From Campylobacter concisus (lineage in GTDB: Bacteria; Campylobacterota; Campylobacteria; Campylobacterales; Campylobacteraceae), in NCBI RefSeq assembly GCF_003048375.1, contig NZ_CP021642.1, forward strand, positions 1,806,527 to 1,870,526: a stretch of DNA of 64,000 nucleotides, read 5' to 3'. The position numbers and the translations under genes are program-made. The notes under the pieces were generated by a model, which saw only the letters and a program-made list of their open reading frames with translations, did no database searches and was not told where the DNA came from. Of the stretch, positions 20,080 to 29,474 are shown one piece after another. Numbering within the stretch: position 1 is the stretch's first letter; the number at the start of each line of letters is the position of its first letter.

Positions 20080-20085
20080 ATTATA
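20080..20085 (-). promoter_or_regulatory. -10 box (TATAAT) for secG
   Basis: A perfect TATAAT on the minus strand, preceded by TTTCTTG, about 34 bases upstream of the GTG start. It likely drives secG, the deacetylase and frr. Confidence 0.5.
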
Positions 20086-20108
20086 CAAGAAAAGATTTAA
20101 ATTTTTAG

Positions 20109-20492
20109 TTAAAGTTCTTTTTCAAGCTCATAAAGCTCGTATCTTATGCTTTTAAAAAGCTCAGCTCGCTCTAAATTTATAAGCTTAAAGCACTCTTCAA
20201 GCACGCGGGCGCTCTCCTGGGCACGCTTGAAATTTGCAGTGATGATCTCGTCTAAATTTAATCTTTCTTGCTCGCTTTTTGTGCTGGTTTTTAAAACGTC
20301 ATTTTGTGAATTTCTAAATTTTAAAAATTCTTTTTGTGGGATTTTTGCCTTGTGGCGGAGGGATTTTATCTTATAGGCGAGCTTAGCATCGTCAAAGACA
20401 TATCTTTTTATATCTTCAACGACGCGAAGCCCTTCTTTTAGCCTATTTAGATTCGCATCTATCACTCGGTAGATGCGCTCGTCATTAGTCAT
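20109..20492 (-). CDS. Small ThiD2-domain protein (often annotated thiamine-phosphate pyrophosphorylase)
   Basis: A 127-residue helical protein that matches the ThiD2-type domain seen in some thiamine synthesis proteins (segments IYRVIDANLNRLKEGLRVVED and RAQESARVLEE). In other bacteria this domain is fused to or found next to thiamine-phosphate synthase. Here it stands alone: the window holds no other thiamine gene. Whether it functions in thiamine synthesis is inferred only. Its 5' end overlaps the Bax-inhibitor-1 gene by 8 bases. Confidence 0.7.
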   Translation of the reverse strand: MTNDERIYRVIDANLNRLKEGLRVVEDIKRYVFDDAKLAYKIKSLRHKAKIPQKEFLKFRNSQNDVLKTSTKSEQERLNLDEIITANFKRAQESARVLEECFKLINLERAELFKSIRYELYELEKEL

Positions 20493-21183
20493 TTCTATTA
20501 AAAATGCCTAAAATTTGTAGTAATGATGTAAATAAATTTACAAAATCAAGGTACAAAGCAACTGCACCCTCAACTGGTGTCTCGTAGTTGCCACGGATGA
20601 TATTTTGTGTATCAAAAAGTATGTAAGCACTAAATAAGATCGATGAAATACTTGCGATTACAAGTTGAAACATCGTGCTTTTAACGAAAATGTTGATGAT
20701 CGCTGCCACAACGATAACTATCAAAGTTATAAATAGCATCTTGCCCATCGTTGTAAAGTCGCGTTTTGTATTCATCGCAAAGACGCTTAATGCACCAAAT
20801 GCAACCGTTGTCAAACCAAATGCCTGAGCTACGATACTAGCGCCACTTGGCATAGCGAGGATCGCTGAAAGTAGCGGAGTTAGCGTAAGACCGCTTACAA
20901 ATGTAAATGCAAAAAGAAGTATTAAATTTAATCCCTCTTTGCGTTTAGCTGCCATTAGACCAAAAAGCAATACAAACTCTAGTATCACAAGCCCCCAAAA
21001 CAAAAATCTATTTGCCGCAAAAACGCCAGCAATGCTAATGCCTACATAAGCGCCAGCAGTAGCTGAAAGTAGTGATGCTGCAAAAAGTTGATAAGTTTGT
21101 TTTATAAAAGTGCTTAGTGAGCTTTGAGAATACGCAAGCTCTTCTTGATTTTGCTTAGCGTAGTTTCTATCATACAAACTCAT
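20485..21183 (-). CDS. Bax inhibitor-1 / YccA family membrane protein
   Basis: A 232-residue integral membrane protein with seven hydrophobic helices. The family signature is visible in the C-terminal YILFDTQNIIRG segment, where acidic residues form the pH-sensitive site of bacterial BI-1 (BsYetJ) calcium leak channels. Bacterial members such as YccA also interact with FtsH. Its role in this organism is unknown. It is probably co-transcribed with the ThiD2-like gene. Confidence 0.88.
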   Translation of the reverse strand: MSLYDRNYAKQNQEELAYSQSSLSTFIKQTYQLFAASLLSATAGAYVGISIAGVFAANRFLFWGLVILEFVLLFGLMAAKRKEGLNLILLFAFTFVSGLTLTPLLSAILAMPSGASIVAQAFGLTTVAFGALSVFAMNTKRDFTTMGKMLFITLIVIVVAAIINIFVKSTMFQLVIASISSILFSAYILFDTQNIIRGNYETPVEGAVALYLDFVNLFTSLLQILGIFNRND

Positions 21184-21314
21184 TTTTTCTCCTTATGAAT
21201 TTTTGCAGTGAGTTTAGCCTAAAATAATTAAACAATATATAAAAAGAAGTTTAATAAAAAATATTAGTTTAAAGTCCGTTTTAGAGGGCATTTTTTTGAT
21301 TAAATAAAAGTTGC

Positions 21315-21320
21315 TATAAT
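21315..21320 (+). promoter_or_regulatory. -10 box (TATAAT) for the carbonic anhydrase operon
   Basis: A perfect TATAAT 34 bases upstream of the ATG at 21354, with GGAG as ribosome binding site between them. The promoter lies in the gap between divergent genes. Confidence 0.55.
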
Positions 21321-21353
21321 CGCGTTAAAAATATAAAAATGGAGATAAATTTT

Positions 21354-21998
21354 ATGGATGATTCAATACTTGAAGGTGCAGTAAAATTTATGGAAGATGG
21401 CTTTTTAGAGCATGAAGAGCTCTTTAAAAGCTTGCAACACAAACAAGATCCACACACGCTTTTCATATCTTGCGTGGATTCAAGAGTCGTGCCAAATTTG
21501 ATAACAAACTGCCTGCCAGGCGAGCTTTTCATGGTGCGCAATATCGCAAACATCGTGCCACCTTATAGGGTGAGCGAAGAGTTTTTGGCGACTACCTCGG
21601 CGATCGAGTATGCGCTTGAAGTTTTAAACATCAAAAACATCATCATCTGCGGACACTCTGATTGTGGCGGATGCGCAGCACTTTATGTTGATGAAAAGAA
21701 GCTAAAAAACACTCCAAACGTTAGAAACTGGATCAGGCTAATAGAGCCGATCAAGCGAGAAGTGCTTAAATTTACAAGCGATGATCCAGCCAAAATGGCG
21801 TGGCTAACCGAGAGGCTAAACGTGATAAATTCGATAGAAAACATAATGACATATCCAAATGTAAAAGAGGAGTATGAAAGTGGCGAGCTTCAAATTTATG
21901 GCTGGCACTACATCATAGAAACTGGCGAAATTTTTAGCTACGATTTGAAAGAGGGCACGTTTAAACTTCTAGCGGACAAAAGAGGCGAAAATGCGTAA
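21354..21998 (+). CDS. Beta-class carbonic anhydrase
   Basis: A 214-residue zinc enzyme interconverting CO2 and bicarbonate, important for a capnophile or microaerophile. The metal and catalytic residues are C40, D42 and R44 (CVDSR) and H101 and C104 (GHSDCGGC). I place the start at the ATG at 21354 because GGAG lies 9 bases upstream; the ATG at 21339 would place this site inside the gene. The end overlaps mscS by 8 bases, so they form an operon. Confidence 0.93.
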   Translation: MDDSILEGAVKFMEDGFLEHEELFKSLQHKQDPHTLFISCVDSRVVPNLITNCLPGELFMVRNIANIVPPYRVSEEFLATTSAIEYALEVLNIKNIIICGHSDCGGCAALYVDEKKLKNTPNVRNWIRLIEPIKREVLKFTSDDPAKMAWLTERLNVINSIENIMTYPNVKEEYESGELQIYGWHYIIETGEIFSYDLKEGTFKLLADKRGENA

Positions 21999-23838
21999 AT
22001 TTCTAACCATCATCCTACTTTCTTTCATAACTCTTTTTGGCGCTGATAACAACGTAACGCAAGAAGACGATATCATCAGCATAACAAATCAAATTCAAAC
22101 CCTAAACAGCCAGATAAATATCATAAAATCTCAGCAAAAAGACCTAAACGCTTCAAAGATCGATAACTCAAATTTGATCACTCTTCAAAAGAAAAAGAGC
22201 GATCTTTTAGAAAAGATACCAAACTACGTCATGCAGATCGAGGTAACACAAAGCGATATAAATAAATTTAATCTGCAAAAAGAGGCACTAGAAAAAAAGG
22301 TTGCAAGACTTGAGAAGCAGTCAAACAAGGACGCCTATATCCAAAGTGCTATCGAGCTTGAGAAGATGAAGGTTGATTACGCTTACTACTCAGCACTTAT
22401 TAGCCTTGAAGAGATCTTTAAAAAGGGTGCTAAGGCAAATTCTATAAAAGAAGTGATAGATAATGGACTTTTAAATTTACAGACAAATTCTTATGTAAGT
22501 ATAAAAGATCTAAAAGACTCACTAAATGACACTTCAGGCTCTTACGACAGCGCCTTTTTTGACCTTGAGCTGAAAAAAGAGAGTGAAGAAGAAATTTTAA
22601 TCTATCTTAAAAATAACGCCGATCTTCTAAGCTCAAGCATGCTCTTGTCTGAGCTAAATTTAGTCGATGCAGTCGAGTATATAAACAAAACAACAGCCAT
22701 AAATTCAAGCAAATTTAACATCGGCAAGATCGTTGTTATCGTTGCGATATTTTTATTTTTTGTCTCGCTAACTAGAATTTTAGCCAAGCTCACCTACTGG
22801 GTGATGTCACTCGTCGCTTCAGGCGAAGGGGTAAAAGAGGCTAAAAATCAGATCGTTGATATCATCAAAAAGCCGATCTCAGCACTTCTTATCATCTATG
22901 CGCTAAACATCTGTATCGGCATTGGATTTTATCCAGTGCCAGTGCCTCTAACGGTAGCAAATATCTTTTCTATCATATATATAGTCGCATTTTCATGGCT
23001 TGTTCTCACCATACTAAATGGCTACGGCATCGCTATACTCGACAAGATCGCGCAAAAAAGCAAGCGTAAAGAGGTGATAAACCTAGCACTAAAAGTGATC
23101 TACGTGATCGTGCTTATCATCACACTTTTACTGATCCTTCAAAAGCTTGGCTTTGATATCTCAGCACTCATCGCCTCACTTGGTATCGGTGGTCTTGCTG
23201 TTGCCTTCGCTGCTAAAGACATCATCGCAAACTTCTTTGCATCTGTTATGATGCTCTTTGACAACTCATTTTCACAAGGCGACTGGATAGTTTGTGGCGA
23301 CATCGAGGGCACGGTCGTTGAGATAGGATTTAGAAAAACAACAGTTAGAAGCTTTGATAACGCCCTTATCTTCGTGCCAAACTCAAAGCTAGCGAGCGAT
23401 CCTGTTAGAAACTGGACCAGAAGAAAGGTCGGCAGACGCATAAGAATGGTTATTGGCATCGAGTATGGACCAACTACAGAAGAGATCAAAAAATGTGTAA
23501 ATGACATCAAAAATATGCTGATAAATCACCCAGATATCGCTAAAAGCGAAGATATCGCGGCTAATAAAAGAGGACTAAAATATAGACAAAACATAGTTTC
23601 GGTTGATGACTACGCTGGATATAAGTCAAATTTATTTGTCGTGGTTGATGACTTTGCTGATAGCTCGATAAATATCCTAGTTTATTGCTTTGCAAAAACT
23701 ATCGTTTGGGGAGATTTTCTAGACGTAAAACAAGATGTAATGCTAAAAATTATGGATATTTTAAAGCAAAATGGTCTAAATTTTGCATTCCCAAGCCAAA
23801 GCTTGTATATCGAAAATATCAAAGATAAAATTTTTTAA
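21991..23838 (+). CDS. MscS-family mechanosensitive ion channel
   Basis: A 615-residue protein: signal peptide (about 1-18), a periplasmic coiled-coil-rich region (about 25-230), then four to five membrane helices (about 240-410) and the MscS soluble domain (about 415-560). The pore helix GIGGLAVAFAAKDIIANFFAS carries the Gly/Ala pattern of MscS TM3, followed by FSQGDWIVCGDIEGTVVEIG of the beta domain. Such channels release solutes during hypo-osmotic shock. It overlaps the carbonic anhydrase gene, which argues for co-expression. Confidence 0.92.
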   Translation: MRKFLTIILLSFITLFGADNNVTQEDDIISITNQIQTLNSQINIIKSQQKDLNASKIDNSNLITLQKKKSDLLEKIPNYVMQIEVTQSDINKFNLQKEALEKKVARLEKQSNKDAYIQSAIELEKMKVDYAYYSALISLEEIFKKGAKANSIKEVIDNGLLNLQTNSYVSIKDLKDSLNDTSGSYDSAFFDLELKKESEEEILIYLKNNADLLSSSMLLSELNLVDAVEYINKTTAINSSKFNIGKIVVIVAIFLFFVSLTRILAKLTYWVMSLVASGEGVKEAKNQIVDIIKKPISALLIIYALNICIGIGFYPVPVPLTVANIFSIIYIVAFSWLVLTILNGYGIAILDKIAQKSKRKEVINLALKVIYVIVLIITLLLILQKLGFDISALIASLGIGGLAVAFAAKDIIANFFASVMMLFDNSFSQGDWIVCGDIEGTVVEIGFRKTTVRSFDNALIFVPNSKLASDPVRNWTRRKVGRRIRMVIGIEYGPTTEEIKKCVNDIKNMLINHPDIAKSEDIAANKRGLKYRQNIVSVDDYAGYKSNLFVVVDDFADSSINILVYCFAKTIVWGDFLDVKQDVMLKIMDILKQNGLNFAFPSQSLYIENIKDKIF

Positions 23839-23848
23839 GGAGAGAAAA

Positions 23849-24007
23849 ATGAGTGATGATTTTGACTACGAAGAGGTAGAAGAAGACTACTCTGAATTTA
23901 ACGACGAGGACGAGGATAGTAGCGATAGCTATGACTATAACTACGACGAAAATGACTACAACTATGAAGATAGCGATGAGAATGAGGATAGTTACGACTC
24001 GTATTAA
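23849..24007 (+). CDS. 52-residue acidic, tyrosine-rich protein
   Basis: The start is set at the ATG at 23849, 10 bases after the mscS stop, with AAGGAGAG as a strong ribosome binding site. The 52 residues are nearly all D, E, Y, S and N (for example SYDYNYDENDYNYED), with no lysine or arginine, so it must be extremely acidic and disordered. No family is recognised. It shares the operon with mscS upstream and the GGDEF genes downstream. It could bind metal ions or be a protein partner; this is speculation. Confidence 0.7.
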   Translation: MSDDFDYEEVEEDYSEFNDEDEDSSDSYDYNYDENDYNYEDSDENEDSYDSY

Positions 24008-24052
24008 AATGGTCTAATTAAATTTAATGGATGAAATTAACGGAGAGAATGC

Positions 24053-25147
24053 TTGGTACAGGAATTTATAGAGCAAGATAGCTACAAGGCTATCGATGAC
24101 ATTTACAAAACGATATTAAACGTAGCGATAGTAAGTAACGCCTTTGTCTTGATCGTGCTGTGTAGTTTTTACTTTGACTTAACGATCATTTTTATCTGTT
24201 TTTTATTTCTTTCTATTAGCACTGCTTTAAGGATTAGATTTAATATCAAATACAGATTTTTAATCTCGGCCATCTTTCAACTAAATGTCATCACCGCAGT
24301 TATCGCTGGCGTTGTTGGCATGGGCTGGAGCTCTAGTATATGGATAACACTCCTTGGCGTTATCTTTATAAACTACTTTTTGGCTTTTAACCAAAGACTT
24401 CTTACCTACTCTGTCTGCCTTCTTGAGCTATTTGTCCTTTTGTGGCTATATCTTACATATAAAGATAAAGTAGTTGAGATAGACACCATGGTACAAATAG
24501 GCTCAACCTGTATAAGCGTTTTCTTTACTTTTTACTTGGTCTTTAGACTTTCGTTTTTCTCTGATGCGATCACATCTAGTGGCTACAAACAGATCAGCGA
24601 AGAGAAAGAGGAGATAGAGAGAATTTCTAAGTATGACTTTTTAACCGGTCTTTTAAATAGACGCTCTATTGAAAGAACACTTAGATATGAGCTAAAAGAG
24701 CTTAGAGAAAAAAGCAGTGACGCAAATTTAGTCGTTATGCTAGGAGACATCGATAACTTCAAAAAGATAAATGACACCTACGGACACGACTGGGGCGATA
24801 AGGTCTTAAAAGAGATCGCAAGAGCCTTGCAAGATACTTTTAGAGAAAATGACCACATTTGTAGGTGGGGTGGAGAGGAATTTCTAGTTATCTTGCCTGA
24901 AGTTAAAACCGAAGACGTAAAAAAGGTAGAAACCAGACTTGGCACAAGGATAGCGCAGGTAAAACTGCCTGATAAGAGCTCAGTAACCATGACCTTTGGT
25001 CTAGTCCTTTGCGCAAATGGCGTTATAACTGATATCGACACAGTCATAAACAAAGCTGATAAAAAGCTATATGAGGGCAAGAAAAATGGCAAAGACCGCA
25101 TCGAGTATGAGATCATGAAGGCAAATAAGGACAAAGACAATGCCTAA
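24053..25147 (+). CDS. Membrane-bound diguanylate cyclase (GGDEF)
   Basis: A 364-residue protein: five or six membrane helices (about residues 25-190), a short linker helix and a GGDEF domain (about 195-355). The active site reads GGEEF (RWGGEEFLVI), an accepted variant, and the DNFKKINDTYGH segment carries the metal and substrate residues. It should make cyclic di-GMP; an inhibitory RxxD site is not evident. The start is a TTG at 24053 preceded by GGAGAG. It overlaps the next gene by 8 bases. Confidence 0.87.
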   Translation: MVQEFIEQDSYKAIDDIYKTILNVAIVSNAFVLIVLCSFYFDLTIIFICFLFLSISTALRIRFNIKYRFLISAIFQLNVITAVIAGVVGMGWSSSIWITLLGVIFINYFLAFNQRLLTYSVCLLELFVLLWLYLTYKDKVVEIDTMVQIGSTCISVFFTFYLVFRLSFFSDAITSSGYKQISEEKEEIERISKYDFLTGLLNRRSIERTLRYELKELREKSSDANLVVMLGDIDNFKKINDTYGHDWGDKVLKEIARALQDTFRENDHICRWGGEEFLVILPEVKTEDVKKVETRLGTRIAQVKLPDKSSVTMTFGLVLCANGVITDIDTVINKADKKLYEGKKNGKDRIEYEIMKANKDKDNA

Positions 25148-26189
25148 AATTTCACTTTATATCTCACAAAAGATCATCGTCTTTTCGCTTCTAGCTGTAC
25201 ATACTTTTTACCTAGTTATGTTCTACCTCATGGGCGAAGAAATTTTGGCTGTGGCAAACATCCTTTCTGTTAGCATATATCTTTTTGCACTAAAGATACT
25301 CTTTGATAGCGAAGAGAACAACAAGATCGTGATGCTCATCTTGCAAGTAGAAATTTTACTCCACGCCTCACTTTGCGTCTTTATCCTTGGTCTAGGCTGG
25401 GGCTTTGAAATTTTATTTTTAACATCAACTATTAGCCTCTTTTTCTTATCAGTTAGCTTTAAAATGTTAAGCAGAATTATCTCTTTACTAGATATCGCGG
25501 CATTTTTATTTTTTTATCTAGTGATAGATCTACCAGCAAAGGACGATCCTTTATACAAAGAGATATTTTTTGTATTTAACCTAACTGCATCTTGTGTGTT
25601 TGCTGTCTTAACATCATTTTTGCTAGAGAGCTCAAATTTATTTATATTCTTAGGCATCTTAGAAGAGAAAGAGTCCGCTAAAGCTGTCTTTAACCACGAC
25701 CCACTAACTGGACTTTTAAACCGAGCTTCGATGCAACAAATTTTTAGACAAAAGAATTTATTTGACGGCAATGACTTTGCTATCGTGATGTGCGACATCG
25801 ATAACTTTAAAAAGATAAACGACACCTACGGACACGGCGCAGGCGATGAAGTGCTAAAGAGCCTTTCTAAAATTTTCAAAAACGCTTTCAGAAATGAAGA
25901 TAGGGTTGCGAGATTTGGCGGCGAAGAGTTTTTGGCTGTTATCTTTGACGTTAAAAAGGCAAAAGCGGTTAGCATCTTAGAGCGTATCAGAGAGACGCTT
26001 AATCAAAATGTCGTTGAATTTGAAAACCATAGAATCATAGCTACTATGACCTTTGGTGTCGTGGCTCACAGCGGCAACACTGAGGTAAATATCGAGCGTA
26101 TGATCAAGCAAGCTGACGAGCTGCTTTATGTCGGTAAGCGAAATGGTAAAAATATCGTTATGAGTGCGGATTACGATCCAAAAGGATAA
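25140..26189 (+). CDS. Second membrane-bound diguanylate cyclase (GGDEF)
   Basis: A 349-residue paralogue with the same layout: about six membrane helices (residues 10-170), then a GGDEF domain with GGEEF at the active site (RFGGEEFLAV) and DNFKKINDTYGHGAGDE. It probably arose by tandem duplication of the preceding gene, with which it is translationally coupled by overlap. The sensory membrane regions have diverged more than the catalytic domain, suggesting different inputs. It ends at a bidirectional terminator. Confidence 0.87.
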   Translation: MPKISLYISQKIIVFSLLAVHTFYLVMFYLMGEEILAVANILSVSIYLFALKILFDSEENNKIVMLILQVEILLHASLCVFILGLGWGFEILFLTSTISLFFLSVSFKMLSRIISLLDIAAFLFFYLVIDLPAKDDPLYKEIFFVFNLTASCVFAVLTSFLLESSNLFIFLGILEEKESAKAVFNHDPLTGLLNRASMQQIFRQKNLFDGNDFAIVMCDIDNFKKINDTYGHGAGDEVLKSLSKIFKNAFRNEDRVARFGGEEFLAVIFDVKKAKAVSILERIRETLNQNVVEFENHRIIATMTFGVVAHSGNTEVNIERMIKQADELLYVGKRNGKNIVMSADYDPKG

Positions 26190-26215
26190 ATTTAGAGGCC
26201 TAAGCCTCTAAATTT
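26188..26215. terminator. Bidirectional terminator between the GGDEF and TRAP operons
   Basis: A 12-bp inverted repeat (AAATTTAGAGGC with GCCTCTAAATTT) around a CTAA loop, flanked by A and T runs. It lies between convergent operons and touches the stop codons of both. Confidence 0.7.
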
Positions 26216-27498
26216 TAATGTCCATACATTATGTTTGGTAGCCAAAGTGAAATTTGCGGTATATAAGTAACCAAGATAAGGCCAAAGAACAAGGTCAGCG
26301 TCCATGGCAAGCACGCCATGATGACCTCTTTTAAGTTCATATTTGTAAGACCGCTTGCGACAAATAAATTTAGTCCAACAGGCGGAGTCACCATACCTAT
26401 CTCCATATTTACAACCAAGATGATACCAAAGTGAATAGGATCAACGCCAAGCTGCGTAGCTATCGGAAGTAAGAGCGGCACCATGATCATGATAACGCTT
26501 GAAGGCTCCATAAACTGACCCATGATAAAGAGCAAGATATTTACAAATATCAAAAATCCTATCATGCCGATATTTGCGTCAAGTATCATCGAAGCGATCG
26601 CTTGCGGGATCTGCTCGCTAGTTAGCAAATATGCAAAAACAACGGCATTTGCGATGATGAAAAATATCATAGCTGTTGTAAGGGCTGAGTCTAGGCAGAT
26701 GTCCCAAAGATCTTTTATCTTTATATCTCTATAGATAAAAAGTGAGATAAATAGCGCATAAACAGCACTTGCCGCAGCAGCTTCAGTCGGAGTGAATATG
26801 CCTCCATAAATTCCGCCAATGACCACAACAACGATAAGTAGCGCCCAAAATGCTTTTGCAAATTTCTGCACTCTTACTTTAAATGGCTCAGCCTTAGTCG
26901 CTTTAAATCCAAGCTTTTTTGCTCCAACGTAGGTTTGCGCAAGCATCATGCCACCAAGCATAAGACCAGGTACGACGCCAGCCATAAAGAGCTTGCCGAT
27001 ACTAACCTCAGCAGTTACACCATAAACTATCATAACAACTGAAGGTGGGATCAAAATTCCAAGCGAGCCAGCCGTAGTTATGCCGCCCACTGCGTACTCT
27101 TTTGGATAGCCAGCCTCTTTTATAGCTGCAAACATAATTGAGCCAATGGCCACAACCGTCGCAGGTGAGCTTCCAGAGACGGCTGCAAAGATGATGCAGG
27201 CAAATATCGCGCTCATAGGCAAGCCACCTGGCAAGTGTCCGACCATAGACTTTGCAAAGTCGATGATACGCCTTGCTGAGCCGCCTTTGCTTAGTAAATT
27301 TCCAGCCAAAATAAACATCGGGATCGCCATTAGTGAAAATTTATTGATACCATCAAAAATTAGCTGCGGGATCGTAGCGATGTCTATGTCTGTAAAAAAT
27401 ATCATCGTTAAAACGGTGCTTGTGCCTAGCGAAACCGCGACTGGCACGCCTATTAGCATCAGTGCAAAAAGCAGGATAAATAAAAATGCTATTGTCAT
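26215..27498 (-). CDS. dctM: TRAP transporter large membrane subunit
   Basis: A 427-residue protein with about 12 membrane helices, the ion-coupled permease component of a TRAP transporter. The family landmarks are VPVAVSLGTS near the start, AAVSGSSPATVVAIGS and GIITPPSVVMIVYG-like GILIPPSVVMIVYG. It works with DctQ and the periplasmic DctP encoded upstream, importing an organic acid with sodium. The substrate cannot be fixed from sequence; dicarboxylates are the usual guess. Confidence 0.95.
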   Translation of the reverse strand: MTIAFLFILLFALMLIGVPVAVSLGTSTVLTMIFFTDIDIATIPQLIFDGINKFSLMAIPMFILAGNLLSKGGSARRIIDFAKSMVGHLPGGLPMSAIFACIIFAAVSGSSPATVVAIGSIMFAAIKEAGYPKEYAVGGITTAGSLGILIPPSVVMIVYGVTAEVSIGKLFMAGVVPGLMLGGMMLAQTYVGAKKLGFKATKAEPFKVRVQKFAKAFWALLIVVVVIGGIYGGIFTPTEAAAASAVYALFISLFIYRDIKIKDLWDICLDSALTTAMIFFIIANAVVFAYLLTSEQIPQAIASMILDANIGMIGFLIFVNILLFIMGQFMEPSSVIMIMVPLLLPIATQLGVDPIHFGIILVVNMEIGMVTPPVGLNLFVASGLTNMNLKEVIMACLPWTLTLFFGLILVTYIPQISLWLPNIMYGH

Positions 27499-27509
27499 CT
27501 TTTTTCTCC

Positions 27510-28052
27510 TTAGTCTTTGACTACGCTACCATGAGCTAGCTCGTGCGCTTCGTTGCTTACGACCTTTGCTGCTGGAGTTAGAGCTACTTTGATAGCCTTT
27601 TCAGCCGAGCGGTAGCTAGCTGTGACAAAGGCTATTGGAAGCACTAGCATAGGGACCCATTGAGGTATGCCAAGGTCTATTATCATCTGCTCGATCTCGT
27701 GCAAAATTTTAAGATAATCAACCGAATAAACCGCGATAAATATCAAAAAGACAGTTGTTAAAATGTGCGAAAAGAGCAGGCACGCCTTTGCAAGCGCTGG
27801 TGGAAATTTCTCCACCAAGATAGTTACGCTCACGTGGATGCCCTTGTTAAAGCCATACGCTGCGGCAAAAAACGCCGACCAAATAAATAAGTAGTTTGAT
27901 AGCTCGCTCGCCCATGACCAGCTTTTGTCAAAAAAGTATCTAGCCACGACGTTGGCAAAGGCTAGTAGCGTTCCACTAGCTAGCCCTAAAACGGCGATAG
28001 TCTTATTGAGCGAGACTATCAATATATCAAGAGCGTTAATGAAATTTTTCAT
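27510..28052 (-). CDS. dctQ: TRAP transporter small membrane subunit
   Basis: A 180-residue protein with four membrane helices. The WSWASELSNYLFIW segment carries the conserved tryptophan and glutamate of the DctQ family. It associates with DctM in the inner membrane. Its start overlaps the dctP stop by one base, and dctM follows after 11 bases, so dctP-dctQ-dctM form one operon. The soluble tail after helix 4 is longer than usual and Ala/Val-rich. Confidence 0.93.
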   Translation of the reverse strand: MKNFINALDILIVSLNKTIAVLGLASGTLLAFANVVARYFFDKSWSWASELSNYLFIWSAFFAAAYGFNKGIHVSVTILVEKFPPALAKACLLFSHILTTVFLIFIAVYSVDYLKILHEIEQMIIDLGIPQWVPMLVLPIAFVTASYRSAEKAIKVALTPAAKVVSNEAHELAHGSVVKD

Positions 28053-29044
28053 TATTTTGTCTCGATTGTTTTTTCTATAAGCTCTTTGCCGATGACATCG
28101 TAAAATTTAGGATAGATAGCCTGCATAGTCTTCTCCCACTCGGCTTTTTGTGCGTCGTCTATCTTGAAAATTTCTAGCTTTTTAGTCTCTGCTATATATT
28201 TTTCAAGCTCGGCTATGACGTGAGCGTCCTCTTTAGCTGTCTCTTCTCTCTCGTAAGCTGTAGCCTCGCTTAGAGCTTGTTTTACATTTGCTTTTAGATC
28301 ATCTGGTAGTTTGTTCCAAAATTTATCACTCATAACAACTAGATAGCCTAGATATCCGTGGTGTGAAAGCGTAAGAGAGCTTTGAACCTCGTGAAATTTA
28401 GAGTTATAGAAATTTGATAGTGGGTTTTCAGTCGCATCAACTACGCCTTGTTGAAGCGCAGAATAAACCTCTGAAAATGGCAGAACTTGTGGGTTGCCAC
28501 CGATCGCTTTGATCTGCTCTTCAAGCACTTTTGAGCTTTGGATTCTAAATTTTTGTCCTTTTGCATCTTCTGGCACAAGGATCGGTTTTTTACTTGAGCT
28601 AAAGTGCTTAAAACCAGCATCCCAGTAATCAAGCGCTACAAAGCCTTTCTTAGTCACAAGGTCTTTTAGCTCCTCGCCAACTGCGCCATCTTGAACCTTG
28701 TGAAGGTGGTCTGCATCTTTAAAGATGAAAGGTAGGTCAAATAGCTGAAACTGCGGCACGATAGGTGTAAATTTAGAAAAACTAGGAGCTGCCATTTGAA
28801 CGTTACCAAGTTTTAACGCGCCAAAAACTCTGTCATCATCAAGTAGCTGAGCTGATGGGAAGACTTGAACTTTTATCTTACCGCCACTTAGCTCCTCAGC
28901 ACGCTTTGCAAAAAAGTCAGCTGCCTTGCCCTTTGGCGTAGAAGCTGCAACAACGTGAGCAAATTTGATCGTATAGACCTTATCCGCACCAAATGCTAAG
29001 CCACTGATGGCACATGTAAAAAGTAAAGCTTGTAAGAATTTCAT
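28052..29044 (-). CDS. dctP: TRAP transporter periplasmic solute-binding protein
   Basis: A 330-residue protein with a signal peptide (about residues 1-19, ending GLAFGA). The DctP fold is indicated by KIKVQVFPSAQLLDD, the substrate-carboxylate-binding arginine in KGQKFRIQSSKV, and GVVDATENPLSNF. It delivers a carboxylate ligand to DctQM. It is the first gene of the operon, behind a TATAAT and an AAAGGATG ribosome binding site. Confidence 0.94.
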   Translation of the reverse strand: MKFLQALLFTCAISGLAFGADKVYTIKFAHVVAASTPKGKAADFFAKRAEELSGGKIKVQVFPSAQLLDDDRVFGALKLGNVQMAAPSFSKFTPIVPQFQLFDLPFIFKDADHLHKVQDGAVGEELKDLVTKKGFVALDYWDAGFKHFSSSKKPILVPEDAKGQKFRIQSSKVLEEQIKAIGGNPQVLPFSEVYSALQQGVVDATENPLSNFYNSKFHEVQSSLTLSHHGYLGYLVVMSDKFWNKLPDDLKANVKQALSEATAYEREETAKEDAHVIAELEKYIAETKKLEIFKIDDAQKAEWEKTMQAIYPKFYDVIGKELIEKTIETK

Positions 29045-29076
29045 CTTTCATCCTTTGTAATAGTTTTGATAGGTGC

Positions 29077-29082
29077 ATTATA
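29077..29082 (-). promoter_or_regulatory. -10 box (TATAAT) for the TRAP operon
   Basis: A perfect TATAAT on the minus strand 33 bases upstream of the dctP start. Confidence 0.5.
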
Positions 29083-29474
29083 AATTTCAAAAATAAAAAT
29101 TTAGAAATTTTGTTTCATAAATTCACATATCTTTATTTTTATATGTGTATTTTTGTAACATTTTTGATCTAAAATGGATAGTTTTTGCTTTGTAAATTTA
29201 ACGTAAAAATTTATTTATCATTTTTATAGTCTATTTTTGTTACGTTTCTACACATATTTTTGTATTATTTTTTACATTTAGAGAAATTTAAATTTACTTT
29301 TCTCTCTTTTAGAGAGCTAAATTTGCTCTTTTAGGATATAAATTTTCACTCTTATAACCATAAATTTTTAAAGCAAATTCTCCTATCTTTTATAAATGAA
29401 AAATTTAGCTTTTATAAAAACGCCCTATTTTTGGCTTAAATTTTAAAAGATTTTGTTTGTTAATCTTTTGTGGC

